Positions 28,037 to 35,593 of a stretch of 51,060 nt of DNA are shown piece after piece. Position 1 is the first letter of the stretch; each line of letters starts with the position of its first letter. The position numbers and the translations under genes are program-made. Origin of the DNA: Melioribacteraceae bacterium. Lineage in GTDB: Bacteria; Bacteroidota; Ignavibacteria; Ignavibacteriales; Melioribacteraceae. The notes below the pieces were generated by a model. The model searched no databases. It worked only from the letters and a program-made list of their open reading frames with translations, and was not told where the DNA came from. The stretch spans positions 1-51,060 of the forward strand of contig JALSTB010000099.1 in NCBI GenBank assembly GCA_026983955.1, read 5' to 3'.

Positions 28037-31000
28037 TTAAAAATTTAATTTTATACCAAAAATAACGTTTCTCGGGTTCAAAAAAGTAAACGCCTTGATG
28101 TTCGGATTATCGATGTATGCTTTGTTTTTGATTCTCTCATCGTTACGTGCGGCAATTGCAGGATCATTATCTGGATTTGGTTCCAGCGGTTCGTATTTTA
28201 CACCGTCCGGTCTGTAATCGCCAATTTTATCATCACCTTTGTAAACCCCTTCCTTAAACGGCAATCGCAACGATTCCAAATAATTCTGCCAATCGAAATT
28301 GTCGGAAAATCCGGCAAAGCTCATATATTTGAAGTTGAATACATTAGTTATATCGACAAATAGTTCCAAATCCATAAAATCACTTAACCGGAATACTTTT
28401 GAAAGTTTCAAATCCACATTGTATCTATCCACCCATTGTATTTCCCGTTCTTCACCTTCTTTAACACGGTAACGGTAATAGCTGCCTGTTTTCCAGCTTG
28501 CAAGAATGTTCAAGTACCAATCATCAAGCAACCAATCGGGGTTGTTTCCGTTTGGGGGATGAATACTAACATTCAATCTTGCATATGGTCGAGGATGGGG
28601 GCGGGACTGGTACGGGTTGGTTTTCAAGTAATCCCGTTGTTCATTCGGATCTTCGTAAACTTGCAAAATTCCGAAATACCCCGATGTTCTAACATCGTAA
28701 GTGTAATTAATGAATCCGTTAATCCATTTTCCCCGCGTACGGTTCAAGGTAATTTCCACACCGCGAATATCTTCATAATTGTTGTTCGCAGCTTTTCTGT
28801 ATTGAACGGAACCGTTTATATTTTGGTAATATATCCAACCGGGTTGTAAAGTAATATCTTTATAATATGCCGCTATTTTCAAGAGGAATTCGTTCATGAC
28901 GTTGTGTTCGTAGCCCAATTCGTAAGCTACCGTTTTTTCCATTTCCATATTCGGATTTCCGATAAACGTCACCAATCCGTTCGATTCCCTTTGAATACGG
29001 AATCTGTATGACGAGGCGGGCTCTGACCTGAAATGACCGTAATTGAAATATAGTTTCGAATCTTTCGTTATAGGATGTGAAACTCCGAGCCTCGGGCTCA
29101 AATTCCATACCGGTTTGGATTTTTCGTACGGTACTTCTTCTTCAATGCGGCTGCCGTAACCGGCTTTGAAATATTTATCATATTGATCGAGCACATAGTT
29201 TTTTGTATTCGAGTTGGAATAATCCAACCTTAATCCGACATTGGCTATAAATCCCTCGAATTCGAGTTTATCTTGAATATAAGCACCAATTCTATACGGA
29301 AAAACACGGTAAACCAAACTTCTGCGCCAAGTGCTCATTGCAGGGTTGTCCGTAAACGAATTAATATCGAAATCGTTGTAAACAAAACTCAGACCTGTTT
29401 TAAATTGATTGGCCGGATTAAATTGGCTGGTAAAATCGAAATTGAAATTGAAGGTGGAGAGCACACTTTTATCCCTTCCCAAATTCATCCAACCGCCCAT
29501 ACTCATTCCGTCTATCGCATTTACGCCGTAGCCGTAATAGCCGAACGGAGCTTCATCCACAAAAATTCCCGGAACTGGTTCGTATATTTTAGCAAGGTTT
29601 CTGTCACGTATTTTGAAAGTATTGTATTTGCTTCGCTTATACTGGATTTTAGTGTCGTAATACGAACGGCTGTTGATAGCGTGCGTAAACTTAATACCGA
29701 AAGAACTTCTGTAAATATCGGAAGGACTATAATAGCCGGGCATGTAAAGAATTGATGCGCCGGTATTACTGTTTAGCAAATCAGCAATTTCGGCTTGGGA
29801 ACGCAACACTCTGCCGGTTGGTGTGGTTGTCCACTGATAAGGCGAAACGGATTTTACTTCATTGTAAGAACCAATAAAATTTAATTTCATAGTCGGAGTA
29901 ATATCGGACGAGAGTTTCAAAATTGTTTTATTTTCCGAATAGCTATCGCGTGAAAGTGGGAAAATGAACATATTCCTTTCATTAAAATGTGAAAAGAAAA
30001 ATCTTAAATCGCCCAGATACTCGCTAATAAAAGGAACGGGCCCTCCAAATCCGACATCAATAAAATAATCCGGTTTTTCAATATTTCCGGTTCTTCTTCT
30101 CTGCCATTCGAACAATCTTTGTGCAGCTTCGGGAGTAAGGTCGTTATTGGGGTCATCGTCTTGTAAAGTTGCTTCGGAAATTGCATTCCATCCTTCGAAG
30201 TTTGGATATTGTTTTCTTGTGTATTCGTCCCAAGCACCGTTATCCGTTCCTGTCCAGCACACAGCAGGGTCCATATACGGTCTGTTAAAATAAGAATACG
30301 GATCGTAAATCGAGGGTCCGAAATTTTTAGGTGCCGGAGGTCTGTATCTTAATATCGCATTAAAGGTATAACGGTTTTTGCTTCCTTCTTTTGTAACCAC
30401 ATTTACGAGCCCCGAACGTACATCGCCGTATTCGGCATTGAATCCGCCTGTTTGTATTTTAATTTCTTTAATTGAACTCAAGCTTAAACTTGTACTTGGA
30501 AGGTTACCGCGTTCATCGTTAGTTGAAAGCCCGTCTACCATAAAAACGGTTTGATTGGCACTTCCCCCCCTTACAATAATTCCTTCGCTACCCAATTCAA
30601 TTCCCGCCTGTAATGATAAAACTTGATCAACGGTTTGGATTGGGAGCTCTTCAATTTCATTGGATGTAAGGTTTACTTGGCTGTTCGAAATGTCTTTCAC
30701 TACCACAGGTCTCGGTGCTTCAACAACAACGGTCTCGCTTTCTATTGAGGTTGGGGTAAGTTTAGCCTTAATAAAAGTGGTAAGATCGATTTTTACTTCC
30801 ACTCCGGTTGCTTGCCATTCGGAATATCCGATATAGTTAACTTTTAAGGTATATGTACCGGGCGGAACATTAAGAATAACGAAATATCCGTTTGCGTCTG
30901 TTGCCGCTCCCATATTGGTACCGGCCAATATCACATTGGCACCAATTAAAGGCTCGTTTGTTGTTTTATCGTAAACGTAACCCGCTATTTTCCCGGTTGT

Positions 31001-31066
31001 ACCGGCAAAACTTATTTGTGAGAACGATATGGTAACGAAAGCTAAAAGAAGTAAAAATTTTCTCAT
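28037..31066 (-). CDS. TonB-dependent outer-membrane receptor with regulatory-like N-domain (cassette A)
   Basis: 1009 residues from the ATG at 31066. A TTG 33 bases further upstream is also in frame, but AGGAG seven bases before this ATG and the clean signal peptide (MRKFLLLLAFVTISFSQISF) settle the start. Domains are a carboxypeptidase-regulatory-like sandwich (about 20-110), a plug (about 115-215; 'EGIIVRGGSANQTVFMVDGL', 'AEYGDVRSGLVNVVTKEG') and a barrel ending 'NVIFGIKLNF' with a terminal Phe. It is the first gene of a long minus-strand unit and has a candidate promoter about 90 bases upstream. No anti-sigma/STN signalling domain precedes the regulatory-like domain, so transport rather than signalling is expected. 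The substrate is unknown. Confidence 0.92.
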   Translation of the reverse strand: MRKFLLLLAFVTISFSQISFAGTTGKIAGYVYDKTTNEPLIGANVILAGTNMGAATDANGYFVILNVPPGTYTLKVNYIGYSEWQATGVEVKIDLTTFIKAKLTPTSIESETVVVEAPRPVVVKDISNSQVNLTSNEIEELPIQTVDQVLSLQAGIELGSEGIIVRGGSANQTVFMVDGLSTNDERGNLPSTSLSLSSIKEIKIQTGGFNAEYGDVRSGLVNVVTKEGSKNRYTFNAILRYRPPAPKNFGPSIYDPYSYFNRPYMDPAVCWTGTDNGAWDEYTRKQYPNFEGWNAISEATLQDDDPNNDLTPEAAQRLFEWQRRRTGNIEKPDYFIDVGFGGPVPFISEYLGDLRFFFSHFNERNMFIFPLSRDSYSENKTILKLSSDITPTMKLNFIGSYNEVKSVSPYQWTTTPTGRVLRSQAEIADLLNSNTGASILYMPGYYSPSDIYRSSFGIKFTHAINSRSYYDTKIQYKRSKYNTFKIRDRNLAKIYEPVPGIFVDEAPFGYYGYGVNAIDGMSMGGWMNLGRDKSVLSTFNFNFDFTSQFNPANQFKTGLSFVYNDFDINSFTDNPAMSTWRRSLVYRVFPYRIGAYIQDKLEFEGFIANVGLRLDYSNSNTKNYVLDQYDKYFKAGYGSRIEEEVPYEKSKPVWNLSPRLGVSHPITKDSKLYFNYGHFRSEPASSYRFRIQRESNGLVTFIGNPNMEMEKTVAYELGYEHNVMNEFLLKIAAYYKDITLQPGWIYYQNINGSVQYRKAANNNYEDIRGVEITLNRTRGKWINGFINYTYDVRTSGYFGILQVYEDPNEQRDYLKTNPYQSRPHPRPYARLNVSIHPPNGNNPDWLLDDWYLNILASWKTGSYYRYRVKEGEEREIQWVDRYNVDLKLSKVFRLSDFMDLELFVDITNVFNFKYMSFAGFSDNFDWQNYLESLRLPFKEGVYKGDDKIGDYRPDGVKYEPLEPNPDNDPAIAARNDERIKNKAYIDNPNIKAFTFLNPRNVIFGIKLNF

Positions 31067-31159
31067 AGGCGGACTCCTGTAAAATTCAGGATCGTGCAAA
31101 ACATTTTAAGAAGCGGATGAGGATTCAATTTTGTAATTCCAACAATATCTTTATGCAAA

Positions 31160-31190
31160 CAAAACTAAAACATTTTCAAATAACACGCAA
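31160..31190 (-). promoter_or_regulatory. Candidate Bacteroidota-type promoter for the cassette A/B unit
   Basis: Read on the minus strand, TTG (31190-31188), 20 bases, then TAGTTTTG (31167-31160) fit the TTG-N17-23-TAnnTTTG consensus of the Bacteroidota primary sigma factor. Transcription would start near 31153 and leave a leader of about 90 bases before the receptor ATG. Confidence 0.45.
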
Positions 31191-31230
31191 TTAAAATTTC
31201 CTGTAAAATAAAACAAACGGGTATTTTTAT

Positions 31231-31389
31231 TCAGAAAATAGCATAAATAAACGGCGCAAGTGCCGAACCTTGCGTAAGGATTATTAATCCGCCTAATAAA
31301 ATAAGAAAAATCACTATCGGCAGAAGCCACCATTTCTTTCTTACTTTTAAAAATTCCCAAAGTTCTTTTATTATTGAAACTTTACTCAT
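31231..31389 (-). CDS. DUF5989-family small membrane protein (52 residues)
   Basis: A 52-residue product beginning MSKVSIIKELWEFLKVRKK, then W-W and one hydrophobic helix (about 22-39), and ending 'SALAPFIYAIF'. This is the pattern of the DUF5989 family: a basic amphipathic start with a double tryptophan, a single membrane segment, and a conserved (A/S)-P-F-I-Y end. AAAGG five to six bases before the ATG gives a ribosome-binding site, and the gene starts 8 bases after the SxtJ stop. In many bacteria these small proteins occur beside SxtJ and a NodU/CmcH-type carbamoyltransferase, as here. The function is unknown; membrane docking or regulation of the carbamoyltransferase is a guess. Confidence 0.87.
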   Translation of the reverse strand: MSKVSIIKELWEFLKVRKKWWLLPIVIFLILLGGLIILTQGSALAPFIYAIF

Positions 31390-31397
31390 TTTAACCT

Positions 31398-31814
31398 TTA
31401 GAATTGTCTTTCGGTATCAATTTTTTTGTATTCTTTTTTTTCTCTGTAATTCCAGTAGGTTGCTTTGTTCTCTTTAAATTGTAAATCTAAAAAATCTTTT
31501 CCGGAAATTTTAGCGATAATTCCTACAGGTGTAAGCACAATATAAAACAAAACAGACAAAATTACCCGCGTCATAAAAAATCCCATCACAATTGCGAAGC
31601 TCATCCAAATGCGATGGATATAAAATAGGTATTTAGGAACAAATGCTCCGAGGATTACCAAAACCGCTCCAACCACCAGGAAATAAGGCGCCGGAGATTT
31701 ATCAAAATAAAACAAAAGCAAACCTATTACGAAAAAAACACTCCCGACGGTTAAACCGAATTTTTTCAATTCACTTCGGGAACTGTTTATTGATTTAATT
31801 TCATTTTTGATCAT
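31398..31814 (-). CDS. SxtJ-family membrane protein
   Basis: 138 residues with three or four membrane helices (about 22-40, 43-60, 70-100). Family-typical features are 'SRSELKKFGLTVG' at the start, 'FYIVLTPVGIIAKISGKDFL' after the last helix and 'ATYWNYREK' near the end. SxtJ is named from saxitoxin clusters and widely accompanies O-carbamoyltransferases; its activity is unknown. The ATG shares its first A with the TGA stop of the carbamoyltransferase (position 31814), so translation is coupled. The DUF5989 gene follows after 8 bases. The set looks like a membrane module that supports carbamoylation of a lipid-linked or exported glycan (inference). Confidence 0.87.
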   Translation of the reverse strand: MIKNEIKSINSSRSELKKFGLTVGSVFFVIGLLLFYFDKSPAPYFLVVGAVLVILGAFVPKYLFYIHRIWMSFAIVMGFFMTRVILSVLFYIVLTPVGIIAKISGKDFLDLQFKENKATYWNYREKKEYKKIDTERQF

Positions 31815-33628
31815 CAGTCCAACTCAAATTTTTCTTGCCATTTGATTTTTTCATTGAATTCCGGTTGTTCTTTTTTATCGAGGATAAAATTCCCCATTAT
31901 CAAATAATCCATTTCGGTACGCATAAAACATTTGTAGGCATCTTCGGGCGTACAAACAATCGGTTCGCCCCGTACATTAAATGATGTGTTAATTACTACC
32001 GGCATACCGTATTTTTCATAGAATAAACTTAAAAGTTTAAAATATTTAGTATTTGTTTCTTTATGCACGGTTTGAATCCTAGCTGAATAATCCACATGAG
32101 TTACGGCAGGTATTTCCGAGCGGACTACTTTTAATTTTTCCAAGCCGTGCAATTGATTCTCGTTTTCAACTACCTTCCTTTTTTGCCTCGCAACATTTGC
32201 AACCAACAACATATACGGACTCGGTCTATCCAATTCAAAATACTCCGAAACTTTATGATACAAAACCGAAGGTGCAAAGGGCCGAAAACTCTCGCGGTAT
32301 TTTATTTTCAAATTCATTTTCCTTTGCATTTCCGGCGAACGGGCATCGCCCAAAATCGAACGGGAGCCGAGTGCACGCGGTCCGAATTCCATTCTACCTT
32401 GAAACCACCCGACCACGTTCTGTTCGTTAATTAAATCTGCCGCCGTTTCAACTACGTAATCTTCACTTCGTTTAATGAAAGGAATATTGTTGGTTTTCAA
32501 GTAGTCTTCAATTTCTTCATCGGAAAATCCGGGTCCCAAATAAGAACCTTGTTGTGTATCGCTTACTCCGTCGGCTGTTCTTTCATTATTTAAATATTGA
32601 TGCCACACAAACAATGCGGCACCGAGCGCACCGCCGGCATCCCCGGCTGCAGGTTGTATCCAAATATCATCGAAAATATTTTCCCGCAGAATTTTTCCGT
32701 TGGCGACGCAATTGAGAGCCACACCGCCGGCAAGACAAAGATACTTTTCTCCCGTTTCCCGCTTAACATGCTTAGCCATACGCAGCATAATTTCTTCTGT
32801 TACTTCTTGTACCGACCGCGCCAAATCCATTTCCCTTTGTGTTAATTCGGTTTCCGGTTTCCGAGGTGGTCCTCCGAAAAGATTGTGAAACTTTTCATTT
32901 GTCATTGTCAAGCCGGCATTATAGTTAAAGTATTCCATATTCATTTTAAACGAGCCGTCTTCTTTCAAATCAACCAGTTCATCCAAAATAATATCAACAT
33001 ATTCAGGCTCGCCGTAAGGCGCCAAACCCATAACTTTGTATTCGCCGGAGTTTACCTTAAAGCCGGTGTAATATGTAAATGCGGAATAAAGAAGTCCAAG
33101 TGAATGCGGGTATCTGATATCCGCAATAATTTCGATGGAATTGTCTTTACCAATTCCGAAACTTGTTGTCGTCCACTCGCCTACCCCGTCCAAAGTTAAA
33201 ATGGCGGCGCGCTGAAAAGGGGAAGGATAAAATGCAGATGCTGCATGCGATTGGTGATGTTCGGGAAATAAAACTTTACCTTGATATTCAAGTTCCTTAC
33301 GGATTAATTCTTTCATCCATAATTTTTGCTTAATCCAGAGCGGCATTGATTTTATAAAAGATTTTATTCCGCGTGGTGCAAATGTTAGATAAGTTTCCAA
33401 TAATCTTTCGAACTTGAGGAACGGTTTATCATAAAAAACAACGTAATCGATGTCTCCGGTTTTCAATTTGGAATTTTCAAGGCAAAATTTTATTGCATTT
33501 GCCGGGAAATTATAATCATGTTTTTTCCTTGTGAATCTTTCCTCCTGGGCAGCGGAAACAATTTTTCCATCTTGAACCAAGCAAGCGGCGCTATCGTGAT
33601 AAAATGCCGATATACCCAATATATTCAT
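31814..33628 (-). CDS. Carbamoyltransferase, NodU/CmcH/TobZ family
   Basis: 604 residues, the standard size. The N-terminal Kae1/ASKHA-like half opens 'MNILGISAFYHDSAACLV' and contains 'HHQSHAASAFYPSPF' (H124, H125, H128 bind metal in the family), 'LTLDGVGEW', 'YKVMGLAPYG' and 'LAGGVALNCVANGKI'. The C-terminal YrdC-like half has 'EFGPRALGSRSILGDAR', 'FRPFAPSVL' and 'INTSFNVRGEPIVCTPEDA'. Such enzymes make carbamoyl-adenylate from carbamoyl phosphate and ATP and transfer the carbamoyl group to a hydroxyl, usually of a sugar. The acceptor is not known here. It leads a compact operon with SxtJ and DUF5989 and has a well-formed candidate promoter 30 bases upstream. It is cytosolic, with no signal peptide. 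Confidence 0.94.
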   Translation of the reverse strand: MNILGISAFYHDSAACLVQDGKIVSAAQEERFTRKKHDYNFPANAIKFCLENSKLKTGDIDYVVFYDKPFLKFERLLETYLTFAPRGIKSFIKSMPLWIKQKLWMKELIRKELEYQGKVLFPEHHQSHAASAFYPSPFQRAAILTLDGVGEWTTTSFGIGKDNSIEIIADIRYPHSLGLLYSAFTYYTGFKVNSGEYKVMGLAPYGEPEYVDIILDELVDLKEDGSFKMNMEYFNYNAGLTMTNEKFHNLFGGPPRKPETELTQREMDLARSVQEVTEEIMLRMAKHVKRETGEKYLCLAGGVALNCVANGKILRENIFDDIWIQPAAGDAGGALGAALFVWHQYLNNERTADGVSDTQQGSYLGPGFSDEEIEDYLKTNNIPFIKRSEDYVVETAADLINEQNVVGWFQGRMEFGPRALGSRSILGDARSPEMQRKMNLKIKYRESFRPFAPSVLYHKVSEYFELDRPSPYMLLVANVARQKRKVVENENQLHGLEKLKVVRSEIPAVTHVDYSARIQTVHKETNTKYFKLLSLFYEKYGMPVVINTSFNVRGEPIVCTPEDAYKCFMRTEMDYLIMGNFILDKKEQPEFNEKIKWQEKFELD

Positions 33629-33657
33629 TCTTTAAGTATCCGGTTATCGAATAAACC

Positions 33658-33687
33658 CAAAAATACAAAATTATTTTTTTCGTACAA
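33658..33687 (-). promoter_or_regulatory. Candidate Bacteroidota-type promoter for the carbamoyltransferase operon
   Basis: On the minus strand TTG (33687-33685), a 19-base spacer and TATTTTTG (33665-33658) match the TTG-N-TAnnTTTG consensus exactly. Transcription would start near 33651, about 23 bases before the ATG. Confidence 0.5.
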
Positions 33688-33713
33688 CCTAAATACCGGA
33701 CACACATTTTTTT

Positions 33714-33721
33714 TATATTTG
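33714..33721 (+). promoter_or_regulatory. Possible -7 element for the amylase gene
   Basis: TATATTTG matches the TAnnTTTG element and lies 23 bases before the amylase ATG. No good TTG box is present at the usual distance upstream, so this is weaker than the divergent promoter. Confidence 0.25.
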
Positions 33722-33744
33722 GTTTACTCAAACATTGGTGAAGG

Positions 33745-35589
33745 ATGAAAAAATCAAAATACTTGTTTCTGCCTGCTTTATTAATCTCAATTTTGTTAAG
33801 TTACGCGGAATTAGTCCTCGCACAAAATTCGGTTACTCCCGCGTGGTCTAAAAATGCTATATGGTATCAGATTTTCCCTGAAAGATTTAATAACGGTGAT
33901 AAATCCAACGACCCGAAACCGGACGACATGGAAGGCGCATGGCCATATTTCGTGCCGGAAAACTGGCGGAACCATCCGTGGACATCGGATTGGTACAAAC
34001 TTCAACCGTGGGAAAAGGAAACCGGCAAAGACTTTTATTGGAATGCCGGACTTAGAAGATACGGCGGGGATTTGCAAGGTGTTCTCGATAAACTTGACTA
34101 TTTGCAAAACTTGGGCATAACGGCAATATATTTCAATCCGCTGTTCGAATCACCGTCGCTCCATAAGTACGATGCTTCAATGTACAGGCACATAGATAAC
34201 AATTTCGGACCCAATCCGGAAGATGATGAGGAAATTTGGGCAACAGAAAACCCGGCAGACCCGTCAACTTGGAAGTGGACAACAGCAGACAGTCTGTTTT
34301 TAAAATTAATTTCAGAACTCCACAAACGCGATATGAAAATAATAATCGACGGTGTCTTCAATCATGTTGGCAACACTTTCTGGGCATTTCAAGATGTTAT
34401 TAAAAATCAAAACAATTCGAATTTTAAGAATTGGTTTTATATCAAATCTTTCGACGATCCGGCAACGGAAGAAAACGAATTCGATTACCGTGGCTGGTAC
34501 GGTGTGAAAGATTTGCCTGAATTACGCGAAGACGGGAACGGTTTAATTGAGCCGGTACGAAATCATATATTTGCTATTGTTAAAAGATGGATGGATCCGG
34601 ACGGTGACGGCGACCCTTCCGACGGAATCGACGGTTGGCGGTTGGACGTTGCCGATATGGTAAACCATAAATTCTGGAAAGATTTCAGAAAGCTCGTCAA
34701 GTCAATCAATCCCGAAGCATACCTTACCGGCGAAGTTTGGTGGAAAGATTGGGCAAACAACAAAATGTTCAATGCCAAAGCATGGTTGCAAGGCGATGAA
34801 TTCGATGCAGTAATGAATTACAGATTCACCAGAGCAGTTAAGCGCTTTGTATCTGATAAAAAACTAAGAATAAATGCCGTTACTTTCAGAGATTCAATTT
34901 TGTCAATCGGAAAAGATTACCCACAAGAAAATTATTTTTCACTCATGAATCTTCTCGGAAGTCACGACACCGAAAGGTTAGCTTCGTTGATTGTCAATCC
35001 GGATAATTTATACGATCATTACGCGAATCCGCAGCAAAACCCGGATTTCGATGTGCGAAAACCAGATCAACAAGAGCGGTTGAAACAAGCTTTGATGGCA
35101 GGCTTACAAATGACATTGCCCGGTGCACCAATGATTTATTACGGAGATGAAGCCGGAATGTGGGGCGGAGACGACCCGGATGACCGTAAACCTATGGTTT
35201 GGCCGGAATTAAAATACGAAACAGAAAAATCCCATCCGTCAGGAAAACACAGAAAACCGGACCCTGTTTATTTCGATCTTTCGGTCTTCGAATGGTACAA
35301 AAAATTAATATCAATCAGAAAATCAAACAAAGCTCTATCAACCGGTTCTTTAAACTTTAATTATGTAGATGCTAAGCACAATATTCTGGGTTTCGAAAGA
35401 AAACTGAATCAAAATTACGTATTTGTGCTTTTGAACAACAGCGCTGCAACACAAACGGTTAATATTCCGGTGAGCAAGTTGAATGTTAAAGATTTATTAA
35501 TCGATCAAATCAGCGGTTCGAAATTTTTCAGCAAGAACGATGAGTTCAAAATCATATTATTTCCATATCAAATTTTAATCTTAAAGTAA
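33745..35589 (+). CDS. Secreted GH13 alpha-amylase/cyclomaltodextrinase-like enzyme
   Basis: 614 residues with a signal peptide ending near 'AELVLAQN'. The mature part starts with the GH13 opening 'NAIWYQIFPERFNNGD'. Conserved regions are all present: 'DGVFNHVG' (D202, H207), 'DGWRLDVAD' with R299 and nucleophile D301, 'LTGEVWW' with acid/base E330, and 'LLGSHDTER' with H407-D408. Several acidic loops ('DPDGDGDPSDG') may bind calcium. The 'YQIFPERFNNGD' opening and 'GDLQGVLDKLDYLQNLGI' favour the neopullulanase/cyclomaltodextrinase subgroup, degrading alpha-glucans to maltodextrins. There is no T9SS domain, so a periplasmic or outer-membrane-associated location is likely. The SGNH gene follows after 4 bases. 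Confidence 0.92.
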   Translation: MKKSKYLFLPALLISILLSYAELVLAQNSVTPAWSKNAIWYQIFPERFNNGDKSNDPKPDDMEGAWPYFVPENWRNHPWTSDWYKLQPWEKETGKDFYWNAGLRRYGGDLQGVLDKLDYLQNLGITAIYFNPLFESPSLHKYDASMYRHIDNNFGPNPEDDEEIWATENPADPSTWKWTTADSLFLKLISELHKRDMKIIIDGVFNHVGNTFWAFQDVIKNQNNSNFKNWFYIKSFDDPATEENEFDYRGWYGVKDLPELREDGNGLIEPVRNHIFAIVKRWMDPDGDGDPSDGIDGWRLDVADMVNHKFWKDFRKLVKSINPEAYLTGEVWWKDWANNKMFNAKAWLQGDEFDAVMNYRFTRAVKRFVSDKKLRINAVTFRDSILSIGKDYPQENYFSLMNLLGSHDTERLASLIVNPDNLYDHYANPQQNPDFDVRKPDQQERLKQALMAGLQMTLPGAPMIYYGDEAGMWGGDDPDDRKPMVWPELKYETEKSHPSGKHRKPDPVYFDLSVFEWYKKLISIRKSNKALSTGSLNFNYVDAKHNILGFERKLNQNYVFVLLNNSAATQTVNIPVSKLNVKDLLIDQISGSKFFSKNDEFKIILFPYQILILK

Positions 35590-35593
35590 AATT

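Noticed and set aside
21550-31066. Classical SusCD polysaccharide utilisation locus
   Set aside because: The receptors resemble SusC in domain order, but no neighbouring protein shows SusD features (lipobox plus TPR-rich fold). The following genes are FN3/VPNPY secreted proteins.
31151-31360. 69-codon minus-strand frame
   Set aside because: It overlaps the DUF5989 gene out of frame and has no ribosome-binding site; the 52-residue frame has clear family features.
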